Notes under the pieces: model-generated
Seen by the model: only the letters and a program-made list of their open reading frames with translations
The model's database searches: none
What the model was told of the DNA's origin: nothing
Source of the DNA: Achatina immaculata
Lineage: Eukaryota > Mollusca > Gastropoda > Stylommatophora > Achatinidae
Assembly: GCA_009760885.1 (NCBI GenBank)
Contig: CM019701.1
Span: 14,976,282 to 15,040,281 of the forward strand
Length of the DNA: 64,000 nucleotides
Direction: 5' to 3'
Shown here: positions 1-12,480 of the stretch, piece by piece
Position numbering within the stretch: position 1 is the first letter of the stretch
Layout of the letters: the number at the start of each line of letters is the position of its first letter
Made by a program: the position numbers and the translations under genes

Positions 1-66
1 AGCGATAGAGAGAAATAGATAGAGATAGAGAGAGAGAGATAGAAAGAGAGAGAGAGAGAGAGAGAA
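1..66. repeat. GA-rich microsatellite at the window edge
   Basis: Imperfect (GA)n with gata interruptions, running off the left end of the window. Confidence 0.9.
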
Positions 67-1290
67 TGAACTAATGCCGACTTCCACCTAACTCTTCACA
101 GAGGCCAAGATGAAAATATATATCTCCTGGCAGCAATTTCTCCCAACCTCTTTTGGCCTTGGACCCATTTTCTGACCTAAGATCACCTGCGTACCTCTGA
201 TTAAAAATCAAGCAATACACAGAATCCAAATCATGCTAAATTGCTTTTTCATCTAGACAACCCATTTATTTATCCAATGACCCCCAAAAATTCTTTTCTG
301 CCTCCCCCCCCCCCCCCCACGGGTGTCTATACACTCCAGATTGAGAACCACCGCCATACAGAATTGAAAGCAACAGATCAAATTCTTTCCTTTCTTTTCT
401 CATTTGGAAGATAAATGTAGCTGATCTATTCTTTCTGAGCTAAAGATGAGAGTTGTCAAGTACTGTTCCTGTTCAGCTCATCTCCACTTTTGGAGCCCGA
501 CGCAAACAAACATCATCTCTTCGTGAAAGCCGCTGAACGTCTTCTTGGTGATCAATTTTGTCACCTGATTCTATCAACATTTAAATGCCATTATCAGAAG
601 CAGCTGCGAAACACGTCGGGCGATGCCAGAACCCCAAAGGTCATGAAACACAAATATTACGAACACAGTAGAAAAGGAATAAATTATAATAGTAACAGGG
701 CGTATATCATAGACATTAATGAGGATATATTAATAATGAATATTCCAGACTGTGCTGAAATTTAATACAATGGAAGAAGAAAGGATATCACGTCCATGGG
801 GTGCAGATTACGTGAATCAGTTAGGAAAACAATCCCCCCAAAAGAGATATACATTTTGCAAAAGTTGGAGCAGCATTGGACAGTTCCGCGCATTGTCGGG
901 GCTTAGACTCTGCTAACTGAGACCAGCACCACTTTGGCTCGCCCAGAAAATGTCGCTCCGCAGCGTAAAGGGCGTGCAAGCATTACAATGGTTGTTAACC
1001 TATCCTCAACAGCATGGATTAGATATCCACGATCAATGTCCTCCTGCCAGTCTATCTGTAACCAAAAACAAAAAAAAAAAATGGATATCTAACATTTGGG
1101 TTGTGCAAGAGCCTCTTTCTGACAAATAAAATGATGTCTGCCTGCAGGGCGAGGTACAGCGGTTTTTAATTGAGCACGGACCTGTCAGTGCGTGAAGGAA
1201 AGCAGGATATTCGCGTAAAAAAAATTAGTCTATATTATTATAGTCTAGTTCAAGGAGGGGGAAGAAAAGAGAGAACAGTAAAGTAGTTGT
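67..1290. other. Stretch without recognisable gene
   Basis: Holds a poly-C run (about 303-319) and AT-rich sequence. One open frame near 490-765 has no ATG start and no recognisable domain. Nothing here could be assigned. Confidence 0.6.
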
Positions 1291-1291
1291 T

Positions 1292-1336
1292 GTGATCTAC
1301 TTCCACGTGATCTACTTCCACGTGATCTACTTCCAC
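1292..1336. repeat. 15-bp tandem repeat, three copies
   Basis: Three perfect head-to-tail copies of gtgatctacttccac. Confidence 0.95.
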
Positions 1337-1576
1337 GCAGAGTTTGCAGGAAACTCTCTACTATAGAGAGCGGAACAACAACACAACTCCTTCAGATCAT
1401 CAGAGGAAGTACCCCCCCCCCCCTCAGACAAGTGTTTCGGCCCTATTAAACTCCTGACACTCTAAGGGGGATGGGCCCCTCTGGGTCATGACTCCACGCA
1501 GAGTAGGAATAAGGAGAACACTGGGATACGATAATCAATTTATCATATGCTTGTGAACTAACCAATAACTAGCAGA

Positions 1577-3265
1577 GGTTCTCCACTAACCAGGTACCAA
1601 CATTTCTCCACTGACCCAGGAACCAACAGCTTTCCACTATCCAGGAACCAACAGCTTTCCACTATCCAGAAACCAATATTTCTCCATTGACCAGAAACTA
1701 TCAACTCTCCACTATTCAGGAACCAGCAACTCTCCACTACACAGGAACAGACATTTCTTCACTGATCAGAAACCATCAACTCTCCATTATGCAGGAACCA
1801 GCAACTCTCCACTATACAGGAACCATCATCTCTCCACTATACAGGAACCAGCAACTCTCCACTATACAGGAACCAGCAACTCTCCACTATACAGGAACCA
1901 GCAACTCTCCACTATACAGGAACCAGCAACTCTCCACTATACAGGAACAGACATTTCTTCACTGATCAGAAACCATCAACTCTCCACTATACAGGAACCA
2001 GCAACTCTCCACTATCCAGGAACCAGCAACTCTCCACTATACAGGAACCAGCAACTCTCCACTATACAGGAACCAGTAACTCTCCACTATACAGGAACCA
2101 TTAACTCTCCACTATACAGGAACCATCAACTCTCCACTATACAAAACCATTAACTCTCCACTATACAGGAACCAGCAACTCTCCACTATACAGGAACCAT
2201 TAACTCTCCACTATACAGGAACCATCAACTCTCCACTATACAGAAACCATTAACTCTCCACTATACAGGAACCAGCAACTCTCCACTATACAGGAACCAT
2301 TAAATCTCCACTATACAGGAACCAGCAACTCTCCACTATACAGGAACAGACATTTCTTCACTGACCAGAAACCATCAACTCTCCATTATGCAGGAACCAG
2401 CAACTCTCCACTATACAGGAACCATCATCTCTCCACTATACAGGAACCAGCAACTCTCCACTATACAGGAACCAGCAACTCTCCACTATACAGGAACCAG
2501 CAACTCTCCACTATACAGGAACCAGCAACTCTCCACTATACAGGAACAGACATTTCTTCACTGATCAGAAACCATCAACTCTCCACTATACAGGAACCAG
2601 CAACTCTCCACTATCCAGGAACCAGCAACTCTCCACTATACAGGAACCAGCAACTCTCCACTATACAGGAACCAGTAACTCTCCACTATACAGGAACCAT
2701 TAACTCTCCACTATACAGGAACCATCAACTCTCCACTATACAAGAACCATTAACTCTCCACTATACAGGAACCAGCAACTCTCCACTATACAGGAACCAT
2801 TAACTCTCCACTATACAGGAACCATCAACTCTCCACTATACAAAACCATTAACTCTCCACTATACAGGAACCAGCAACTCTCCACTATACAGGAACCATT
2901 AAATCTCCACTATACAGGAACCAGCAACTCTCCACTATACAGGAACAGACATTTCTTCACTGACCAGAAACCATCAACTCTCCACTATACAGGAACCAGC
3001 AACTCTCCACTATACAGAAACCATCAACTCTCCACTATACAGGAACCAGCAACTCTCCACTATACAGGAACAGACATTTCTTCACTGACCAGAAACCATC
3101 AACTCTCCACTATACAGGAACCAGCAACTCTCCACTATCCAGGAACCAGCAGCTCTCAACTATACAGGAACCAACAGCTCTCTACTATCTAGGAATCAAT
3201 AGCTCTCCATTATCCAGGAACCAACAGCTCACAGCTTACCAGAAACTAACAGCTCTTCCTTACTA
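1577..3265. repeat. 25-bp minisatellite with a 599-bp higher-order duplication
   Basis: About 65 copies of a 25-bp unit containing gaaccagcaactctccac. Both edges are more diverged than the centre. A variant unit (caggaacagacatttcttc) marks a higher-order period: it occurs at 1742, 1942, 2341, 2541, 2940 and 3065, and the 1742-2340 block is repeated almost unchanged at 2341-2939. Open frames inside are by-products of the repeat. Confidence 0.95.
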
Positions 3266-3531
3266 GACTTCTAAACAAAGTGAACCTGGCTTGTCCTAAC
3301 AGCATATGCAAGCTGAAATAACTGTTTAAAATGTTCTGTTAACTCTCTGTGCCCCTATCTGCTGACAGTTGTAGAAATGGGGTAAGCCCTGTCCTCTTCA
3401 TTCTGCCCCAGCAGTTTTCATAACGCTGTCGCCCATTGTTCGCTTTTAGTAAAGACGGCGTTATTCACAAGTCTGTCAAACATTTCAGACATTCGCAAGA
3501 AATAAACTACATAACGGATCATGAGTATTCT

Positions 3532-3537
<6 letters not shown>

Positions 3538-3580
<43 letters not shown>
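3538..3580. repeat. (AG)n microsatellite
   Basis: About 21 uninterrupted AG units. Confidence 0.95.
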
Positions 3581-3585
<5 letters not shown>

Positions 3586-3662
3586 CAAGTTTGTTTTTTT
3601 TTTAAATAAAGCCTGCGCGCAGAGCTCCCGTGATTTGCTACTAGGAGGCAGTAGTAGCAAAT

Positions 3663-3870
3663 ATGGCGTTCAGCAAACGTGAGCAGTCATTTTGTGTTTT
3701 GGAATACGCGAGAACCTCGTCCGTTGTGACTATGAAGCGACGATATTGAGCGGATTTCCAGAAGGCAGCGCCTGGTTTCAACAGTATCAAGAAGTGGTAA
3801 GCGAAATTCCCGGATGAAGGCCGGAGCTTCGCTGGTAAACTTCTCTAACATGATTCACAGTTTCTTTGCT
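3663..3870 (+). pseudogene. Remnant of a DUF4817/mariner-type transposase N-terminus
   Basis: From the ATG the frame reads MAFSKREQSFCVLEYARTSS then VVTMKRRY and a stop. This matches the start of the helix-turn-helix DUF4817 proteins of mariner-like elements (pattern: FCVLE-A-T-SVV-RRF). After a frameshift, WFQQYQEV continues the family's W-QF-ET segment. It is broken by a stop and a frameshift, so it cannot make a transposase. The catalytic part of a similar element lies at 14885-15412. The family call is from memory of the motif, not a search. Confidence 0.5.
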
Positions 3871-3875
3871 TGGTC

Positions 3876-5940
3876 TTGGACGTCCCAGCCGAGGAGCTGT
3901 GCACCGGAATTTCGCATACTACTTCTCGATGCTGTTGAAAACAGATGTCTCCACAGCAGCTGCCGTTGCACAGGGAGGTGCACTATCACGGAGCAGCAAG
4001 ACTTTTTTTTTTACAGGGTTCCTCTCCCTATTTTGTTGAGAACTGCAAGTTTCAGTTTCTGTCTAAGCATAACATATCTACGCATTGCACATGCCAATGT
4101 CTTTCCATTTTTCTGAAAATGTGCCGGAATAGAACCATTTGTGTCTTGGCAGAATTCTTCTTTACTAGAGAATACAAGTGTTTCCACTGTATCCTCTGTC
4201 TCTTGCTCTCTGTCTCTTGCTCTCTGTCTCTTGCTCTCTGTCTCTGTCTCTCTGTCAGCTCCAAAGCACATGGATCTTCTTCATATGACACTCTAGAGGC
4301 TGTCTCAGTTATTTCCAGAGTAGAACATTTCCGAATTCCTTCCTGTACGAAGAGAAAGCCGAGGACGGACGAAGAGAGCCGAACTGGGGAAAATACGTGT
4401 TTGGTCGACACGAACTCTCGCATGACATGGTATCTCGTTATTTCCGATCGGGAAGAAGAATTCGTTTTTTCCCACGGGAGTGGGGTGTAGGGGGGGGGGG
4501 AGGGGAAAAGCGAAAGCGTCTTTCCCAAGCGCAGACCCGAATTACTTGGTTAGCTCGGCGGTCAGCTTTAGAAGCCATTCTCCATTAAAAGACATGCTCT
4601 ATAGAATCTAGTTTGCTGTCCTGGGTGTTTGGACGAGATTATGTTGAAAAGGTGGACAGTGTTTTTTTGGATAGGAGACGAAAAAAATATGTTTGGGTAG
4701 GAGAAGGAAACTAATTTTAGTTACATGAGGAAATCATCATGCTTGGCTTTATGAGGAATTATGTTTAGTTATGAGGAGAAAGCTATGATTTTAAAGAGGA
4801 GATAACTCATGTTCTTGAGCGAGATAACCAAGTTATGAGAAGACTATAAAACTGATGATTTAGGAACTGCTAGGAACTGTCATTTAGAAATGATACAGAA
4901 TCAGGGACAGTTACTGTGTTGTCATCGAGTGTTCTGGCTAAATTGGATGCAGGTCTGTGTAAAATCACAACAAACCCTTTTTCGCCTGGCGACTATCCAT
5001 TCATTTTATCCTACATTTTGATGCTAGTTATTATTTTTGCGGTGGTAGTGGAGCGCATGGAGAGTGAATTTTATTGGGGTTATGACCCGGGTAGGAAGAT
5101 AAAGCTTACACACCTGAGTTCCCTGATTGGGGTTAGGCAACGGACACGACTTAAAGGGGTCAAAACACTACAGCTTCTAGTAGAAGTCATACGTCGCCAG
5201 TCCTCGTCCTGGTATCTGCCCCGTCTATCTACACGTCCCCACAGCCAATCCTGCCACTCATGGGGCACGCGTAAACGACAACCACGTGCTCCTTATCAGC
5301 GACACATCATGAGTCTCTCAATAATATTTTACTCATCATCATCTCCTCCCTCCCCGCGCATCCTCAGCACGTCATCAAATTCATAACGTTTCAGGAATTG
5401 GGTCGCAGCTTGCACGTGCTGTTGCTTGACCAGATCAATAAGCTACATCGATATCCATCTTTCGCAAACTTTTCGGTACCCGAAGTCGTCATGCACTAAA
5501 GCATTATCCATAGTTGATACTCATATGTGCAGTTCCCGCTTCAGAGACCCACCAAGAATACAGGCTCAAGCCCTGCGTTACTCTGAACCTCTTGTGGTCC
5601 TCTCGGGGATCTCATGTGATCCATTTTGGGGACCATGGGACTTAACGAGGACCACAGGCGTAAATTCAGTAGGATCACAGGGCGGTCTTGGTGGTAGAAG
5701 CGAACGAAGAAGAAGAAGAAGAAGATATATGCAGCAACAGCGGGCAATATATCAACCTTCCCTGATCAAAACTTGCAACCTGTCGATGTGGGCTTGTGTG
5801 GGCGATGTCGATGGCCAACCAGATCACGTTTCGTCTAAATACATTTGTTCCACCCGTTAACCCTTTCTACCCATTTATAAATTTTTCTTTGAGCCATGTT
5901 GTGTCCATTCTCTACTGATCCAACATCCTGCAGTCAGTTT
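3876..5940. other. Stretch without recognisable gene
   Basis: Contains a 14-bp tct-rich tandem repeat (about 4190-4256), a poly-G run near 4490-4500 and a short (GAA)n run at about 5706-5724 that may be the tail of an unidentified retroelement. Open frames of 60-180 codons overlap on both strands, without domains or splice support. Confidence 0.5.
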
Positions 5941-6617
5941 CAACGGGTTTTGACTCTCCCTCCCTCCTTCTCTCTCTCACTCTCTCTCTCTCCAAATAAA
6001 TGTCACTAAATCGCATTGTTCACTAATAGTACAATACCGTCAAGGAGCTTCTATGTTTATTTGACCTTGGTTTCATTTTGATTAAAGGGAGAGCGCTGCG
6101 CTTTGAGTGTTTGAAGTACCCATCAGACAATGCTAATGTATTGTATTGTGTTCAGCTTTTCTCCATTGTGATTACTCCGTAATTTTCAAAGTGGGTTTAC
6201 ATTTTTCTTAAACCGTCTCTGGTATAATTCCTAACAGAAATCGGTCACGTGCAGAAAAACATGTGACTGCCCAGTCTGAACATTACTCATTACTTTCCTG
6301 TTCATCTTCAGCAGCTCAAAGACTTCATTATTTTTCTAATTGTCTGCCCTCTAAATACGCCCGTTTCTTTGTCTATCTCGGCTACACGGGCTCGAGATGT
6401 GCTCCTCAACCTTCAGGTTAAATATCCGTAGCCCGGCTTCTCTAGACAAGTGTAGAGATTATGAAGCACTTCGTAGCCATCATTTTTCTATCTTTCATTG
6501 CATTTGTTTTCATGTACGCAGTGTGTCATGTGTAAGCGCTTGTAGCTTTTCTGGTGTGGCGACGAATTCTTATATCTTCAGGTATCATTACGCCCTGTGA
6601 GCATCAGAAATGGCTAC

Positions 6618-6642
6618 GGGGGGGGGGGGGGGGGGGGGGGGG
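6618..6642. repeat. Poly-G tract
   Basis: About 24 consecutive G residues; one of many poly-G/poly-C runs in the window. Confidence 0.95.
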
Positions 6643-6956
6643 AGGTCGAGTTTCATTTCTATACAGTGGGAGTTTGAAAAGATTCAGTACTCCGGAACTG
6701 AGTCGATCCGGATTTTCGGGGTTTCCGGATTCTTTGTCGGTAATTTTAAAATTCAAATTTAAGATGAGATAAGGAGGAGATGAGCAGATAAAGTTTTTAC
6801 ATTTATGACAATAGTTATCTTTCTTGTCATTATAAAGATAAAGTATATTTCATTTATCACAACAAGCAGGTTTTAAATCACCACTTGACGAAGATTTAAG
6901 CATAATAATTTCCTCTCTTTCTCTCTCTCTCTCTTTACCCTTGAAAAATAAAGATT

Positions 6957-7277
6957 ATTCATTCATTCATTCATTCTTTCTTTCTCTTTCTCTTTCTTTC
7001 TCTCAGTGTCTCTGTCGACATGTGTAGGATATCACGTTCTTCCACAACCCTCGATCCCTTGTGCATCTCAACAAGCTTGTCACTGAGCATTCCTGTGCCA
7101 GGAAGCCAAACCATTAAACATCTTTTCTCTCCGCTTACCTCTGCCTCCCCTACCTTCAATCTTCCCTGCTGCCATTAGGTTCTCTAGCCCGCCTCTCCTC
7201 CAAACATGCCCCGCAAATTTGGATTGTCGTTTACTGATCTTTGTTATCATTTTATTTGTTCCTTGTGCCTCTTTCAT
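6957..7277 (-). pseudogene. LINE C-terminal tail, reverse strand, AATG-type 3' repeat
   Basis: On the minus strand: KRQSKFAGHVWRRGGLENLM, then GKIEGRGGRGKRREKMF, the C-terminal segment after the RT of LINEs. It ends at attcattcattcattc (AATG-type on its own strand), which is taken as the 3' tail. It is 5' truncated and lies head to head with the next LINE. Confidence 0.65.
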
Positions 7278-7279
7278 TA

Positions 7280-7626
7280 GAAGCAGCAGAAATGTGGTTT
7301 ATTTGAAGAATGTTGCGAATCCCCTGGACAGCAAAAATAACTAATAAAGAATGTATGAGAAGAGCTGGAGAGACATAAAAAAACCTTGTTAAAAAGATAA
7401 GAGAGAGACAATGTACTTTCATAGGACATGCAATAGAGGGGGCATTGAAAATATTATAACAATAGGAAAAACAGAAGGAAGAAGATCAAGAGGAAGACCA
7501 AGAGAAATGATACTGGCCGGTCTGACGTGATGGTGTGAGAGGAGATCACCAAGTGAGCTGATGGCCTGCATGAAGGATCGTGTACTCAGGAGAAGCATAA
7601 TAGCCAAAGCTAGTCGGCACGGCACC

Positions 7627-7674
<48 letters not shown>
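7280..7674 (+). pseudogene. LINE family B tail with (GAT)n 3' repeat
   Basis: Starts inside the conserved EAAEMWF-RRMLRIPWTAKIT segment and runs through RSRGRPREM to SRHGT and a stop. Immediately after the stop come about 15 GAT units. Copies at 9962, 13224 and 44655 share the same 3' end. The reading frame is broken by frameshifts, so this is a dead, 5'-truncated copy. Confidence 0.8.
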
Positions 7675-7689
7675 CTTCAGAGCTTCCTC

Positions 7690-8095
7690 ATTAGATTTTC
7701 TCAGTGCTCATGATAGTTTCGGCATTCTCTTAAGAATCATGTTTCAGCTCATTCTATGAGGTATCTAGGGATCACGTTTGATCGTTCATTGTCCTTTGCA
7801 CACCATGTGGACCATGCAATAGAAAAAGCCAGGAAAGCGTTGCTGGCAGAGGGCTTTCCCCAGCGCACTCTCTTCTTGCTGCATGCGCTTGTACTGTCGC
7901 CATTGGAGTATGGCCTTGACCTGCTCACCCTGTCCGGTGCACAGTTTAATAAATTAGAGCGTGTACAGAACGAGGCTATGAGAGTGGTCTTGGGGTTGCA
8001 CCAGGGATACTCCTGTGGCGGCCGCAAGCTTTCTGCTTGATATGCTGAGTCTAAACACAAGCACGCTCAAGTCAAGGCGTACATCAGGGTTGCTG
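7690..8095 (+). pseudogene. Jockey/I-like non-LTR retrotransposon RT tail
   Basis: Reads MRYLGITFDRSLSFAHHVDH, then LSPLEYGLDLLTLSGAQ and KLERVQNEAMRVVLG. This is the post-RT segment of Jockey/I-type LINEs, where YLG-TFD-LSF and VQN-A-R--LG are typical. After a frameshift, traces of LLDMLSL and AQVKAYI can be read. The 19-bp array begins exactly there, so the element is cut off by the repeat. Confidence 0.7.
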
Positions 8096-8706
8096 GCATA
8101 CATCAAGGTTGCTGGCATACATCTAGGTTGCTGGCATACATCAAGGTTGCTGGCATGCATCTGGGTTGCTGGTATACATCAAGGTTGCTGGCATACATCA
8201 AGGTTGCTGGCATACATCAAGGTTGCTGGTATACATCAAGATTGCTGGCATACATCAGGGTTGCTGGCATACATCAAGGTTGCTGGCATACATCAAGGTT
8301 GCTGGCATACATCAAGATTGCTGGCATACATCAAGGTTGCTGGTATACATCTGGGTTGCTGGCATACATCTAGGTTGCTGGCATACATCTAGGTTGCTGG
8401 CATACATCTGTGTTGCTGGTATACATCAGGGTTGCTGGTATACATCTGTGTTGCTGGTATACATCAGGGTTGCTGGTATACATCAGGGTTGCTGGTATAC
8501 ATCAGGGTTGCTGGCATACATCTAGGTTGCTGGTATACATCAAGATTGCTGGCATACATCAAGGTTGCTGGCATACATCAGGGTTGCTGGCATACATCAG
8601 GGTTGCTGGCATACATCAGGGTTGCTGGCATACATCTGTGTTGCTGGCATACATCTGTGTTGCTGGCATACATCTGTGTTGCTGGCATACATCAGAGTTT
8701 CTGGCA
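8085..8706. repeat. 19-bp minisatellite, about 32 copies
   Basis: Unit ttgctggcatacatcaagg with substitutions (agg/ggg/tgtg, gcat/gtat). As 19 is not a multiple of three and the unit lacks stops, all three + frames are open and encode the same 19-residue repeat shifted. These frames are artefacts. The array starts within the LINE tail codons for VKAYI. Confidence 0.95.
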
Positions 8707-9231
8707 TGAAGGACCATTCTCTCCATAAGGAGCTGGGGTTGGCAAAGGGAAGACGCATCAATCAGAAAAAAAGAGTGCGTAATGCCTGAATCGTGTTTAA
8801 AAATAAACCATATAAAATGAGCTATATAAAATGAACGATATACTATATGGTGTGCAAATGAAGATAAGACGGCATGTGACCCAACAGGTCCTAGAGTTGT
8901 TGAGAAGTAGCAGAAACTTTGTATTTGCAAACGTTCCCCAGCATTCTCAAGTTCTGGGGTACTGAAGGAGCAAAATGGGGAAGAAATTAGTCAGCAAATA
9001 AATCTTTGTCTATCCGAGCTCTCTTTTGGGTGGTCACAGGGAAGTCCAGAGATCCTTTTGAGATCCTGTACACTCCTTAATTTACCAGTCACTAAGAGCT
9101 TCATTTTTACTGCTGAACTGAAAAATGAGCACGTGTAAGAACGGCCACTCTTTCTTCGTTCTTAGTTTCCGGTTAAAGTTTTCTTTTCTGTTGGCAGAAA
9201 CATCCAGTAAATTGTTTTTATCAGCGTAATA

Positions 9232-9453
9232 AATTTGGCTGGCTGTAAGGCAAATAAATCTGCCTGGCTGTAAGGCAAATACATTTGGCTGGCTGTAAGG
9301 CAAATAAATCTGGCTGGCTGTAAGGCAGATAAATTTAACTGGCTGTAAGGCAAATAAATTTAACTGGCTGTAAGGCAAATAAATCTGGCTGGCTGTAAGG
9401 CAAATAAATTTAACTGGCTGTAAGGCAAATAAATCTGGCTGGCTGTAAGGCAA
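9232..9453. repeat. 25-bp minisatellite, nine copies
   Basis: Unit built on ggctggctgtaaggcaaata, alternating between variants with tct or ttaact before the ggctg core. AT-rich sequence flanks it. Confidence 0.95.
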
Positions 9454-9961
9454 TCACCAAAAGCCCGCTAAATTTTTTTTAAATTTCTGAATTTTCATAA
9501 ACACCGGATTTTCGATTCATAGCTTCCGGATTTTCTGCCTTTATAGAGATTTAGAACCGGCAATATGACTGTGTGGAAAGAAATGTCGAGCATTAGAGGA
9601 AATGTTTTCAGAGAGAAAAGTGTCATTCATCAGAATAACCATATCACAGGATGCCGCAAGTATTGACAGCCAGTGTGAGCTATGATAAGTTTATCTTTCA
9701 TCAAGTTTTAGCACTGTTTCTGGAAAATGTTATCTGCGTTATTTGTCTAGTTATCTATTTTCGGTGCTTTCAACAGAATGGAGAGGAAATAAAGAAACTA
9801 CGCAAGGCGGATGGTACAGGTTCAAACAGTCATAATTGATCAAGAGGCTGTCCCACTTACTCGAGGAGTCTGGGAAAAAAAGACTGTTCTGGCTAGTGTG
9901 ATAGTGATGGTGCAGCTTTTTCAGAATACAAACTTCACATTTTCTCGGGGTTTGAAAGAAG
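9454..9961. other. Stretch without recognisable gene
   Basis: AT-rich, with two short overlapping open frames and no recognisable domain. Confidence 0.5.
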
Positions 9962-10540
9962 GTAGCAACTTCAGATGGGAAATGCAGATCAGAAATTAGG
10001 AACAGAATAGGCCAAGCAAAGACTGCATTTCAGAGAATGGGAAACATATTAGCTAACACATCTTTATCAATGAATGTTGGAAAACGAGTTCTAAAATGCT
10101 ATATTGAACCTATCTTGCTATATGGAAGTGAATCATGGACAATAGGCAAGTCTGCACAAAAATCATTGGAAGCAGCAGAAATGTGGTTTATTAGAAGAAT
10201 GTTGCGAATCCCCTGGACAGCAAAAATAACTAATGAAGAATGTATGAGAAGAACTGGAGAGACAAAAAAAAAATCTTGTCAAAAACAAAATAAGAGAGAG
10301 ACAATGTACTTTCATAGGACATGCAATGAAAAGAGGGGGCATTGAAAATATTATAACAACAGGAAAAATAGACGGAGGAAGATCAAGAGGAAGACCAAGA
10401 GAAATGATACTGTATAGTCCGACGGGATGGTGTGAGAGGAGATCACCAACTGAACTGATGGCCTGCATGAAGGATCGGGTACTCTGGAGAAGCATAATAG
10501 CCAACGCTAGTCGGCATGGCACCTGATGATGATGTTGATA
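9962..10540 (+). pseudogene. LINE family B, 5'-truncated, GAT-type 3' end
   Basis: Begins in the segment matching 45008 (acttcagatgg), then RVLKCYIEPILLYGSESWTI, EAAEMWFIRRMLRIPWTAKI, RGRPREMILYS and SRHGT followed by a stop and tgatgatgat. This is the region downstream of the RT. It has stops and a frameshift around the A-run at 10265, so it is not functional. Confidence 0.8.
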
Positions 10541-10796
10541 GCAACCTGCAGTTTCACAAATCCTGATATCTGAAGGCTCCATTGGCCTGACTTCCACCAT
10601 GCTATCAAGTCAAACATCACCTCCCTTACCATTCCTCTGCGCCCCCGCCCCTTTTTTAAAACTTTGTGTTTTAAAATTTTTCAAACTCTCTCTCTCTCTT
10701 CTCTCTCAGATTTCAACTTTTGAGATGTGCCCCAACTGCGCTGCATGCTGTTCATTTCTGCTTCTACAGATCTCCTCCAGATGGCCTCTGATCAGA

Positions 10797-10917
10797 CTCT
10801 CTCTCTCTCTCTCTCTCCCTCTCTCTCTCTCTCCCTCTCTCTCTCTCTCCCTCTCTCTCTCTCTCCCTCTCTCTCTCTCCCTCTCCCTCTCTCTCTCCCT
10901 CTCTCTCTCTCTCTCCC

Positions 10918-10953
<36 letters not shown>
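10797..10953. repeat. CT-rich microsatellite
   Basis: (CT)n regularly broken by CCCT. A smaller CT run lies at about 10686-10708. Confidence 0.95.
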
Positions 10954-10954
<1 letters not shown>

Positions 10955-10959
10955 GACGT

Positions 10960-11880
10960 CCATCTCATGATTGTTTTAGCGATGTTTCTGTTGGCGCCCC
11001 TTCAGAGAACTTGACCAGCCCGTTTCCAACATTTTTTTTTCTCCTGCTGGAACAAGCATGCCTTCTTGCTCACATGTGGCAAGTAGGTCTATATTGTCTG
11101 TGGCCAGTACATATTCAAAATCTTTCTCAGGGCAGTTATGTGGAATGAGAAATCTTGCTAGTCATGGTAAACATTTATCTAACCTCATGACACGCCAAGT
11201 CTAAATCTTTCTTTATCTCTTCTCTACATTTCCTTCTGAACGTTAAAAGCGCTTTCCATGAAGGAACATTTTTCCCAAGGATGTTTTTCGCATGTTAACA
11301 CCGTGTAGCTCAACGGCAACATTGTACAAACTGCCACCGTTTATCAGGTGACCCTACATGTTTTCCACCCTTGGTCTTTTTTACATGAATTTACCCGAGT
11401 TATCTGTACCACTTTACCCGAGCACCCTACAAGCTTCAGCTACAAGATTTAGCCCCCCCCCCCCCCCTAAAAAAAAAAGAGGCTGTAGCCTGTATGTCTA
11501 CAACTTTTTTCCTTTGCAGAAATTGATTAGATTTTTTAAAAAAACGCATACGTTCCTGTGTTATAAGCCCACAACCAACATATCTATGTTTTATCTTAAT
11601 GAAAGGCCAAAGAGTTCAAAAACAACACGTGGTCAGAATTTCAAAAAGTGTCACCAGAATTTTGTACCGGCACGTCGCTTTTACACGCTATCAGATCAGC
11701 GCTTGAATTTCTTGTCTTTATTGACTTTCAAAGATAAACAAAAAATCTTAGACACAGTACTGGAGGATTTTTAACCTTTGTTTTAACTTAATGAAGAAAA
11801 AAATGTCACTCTTGCTCTTTTTTTTAATCTTCGTCTTTTTTTTAAATTTACTACAGCTTTTATTGTCATATCTACTCTTT
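10960..11880. other. Stretch without recognisable gene
   Basis: Contains a poly-C/poly-A junction near 11453-11478. An open frame spans 11358-11774 without recognisable domains, signal or splice evidence. Confidence 0.5.
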
Positions 11881-11951
<71 letters not shown>

Positions 11952-12049
11952 GCACTGTTGCTGTTACTACAATTATTTCCTCTACTACTATTGCTACTTC
12001 TACCACTACCACTATTACTACTGTTGCGACTACTACTACTACTACTACA

Positions 12050-12107
<58 letters not shown>

Positions 12108-12480
12108 TTACTACTACTACTACTACTACTACCACCATTAATGCTAATACTATCGCTGCTAATATTATTGCTGCTACTATTGCTACTATTACTACTACTA
12201 CTACTATTACTACTACTACCACCATTAATGCTAATACTATCGCTGCTACTGTTATTGCTGCTACTACTACTATATCTACTACTGTTACTACTACTACTAC
12301 AACTACTACAGTTACTACTTTTACTACTACTACTAAATTACTATTACTATTACTACTACTGTTACCACTGCTACTACAATTACTACTACTACTACTATTA
12401 CTGCTATTGCTAATACTAATACTACTACTACTACTACTACAGCTACTAATACTACTACTTTTACTACTATTACTATTCTC
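11881..12480. repeat. Long CTA/TAC trinucleotide array
   Basis: About 600 bp of (TAC)n with scattered point variants and an internally duplicated segment (accaccattaatgctaat, near 12130 and 12217). Leu/Val-rich open frames through it are artefacts. Confidence 0.95.

Noticed and set aside
490..765. 91-codon open frame near the left edge
   Set aside because: No ATG start and no recognisable domain, composition or splice support.
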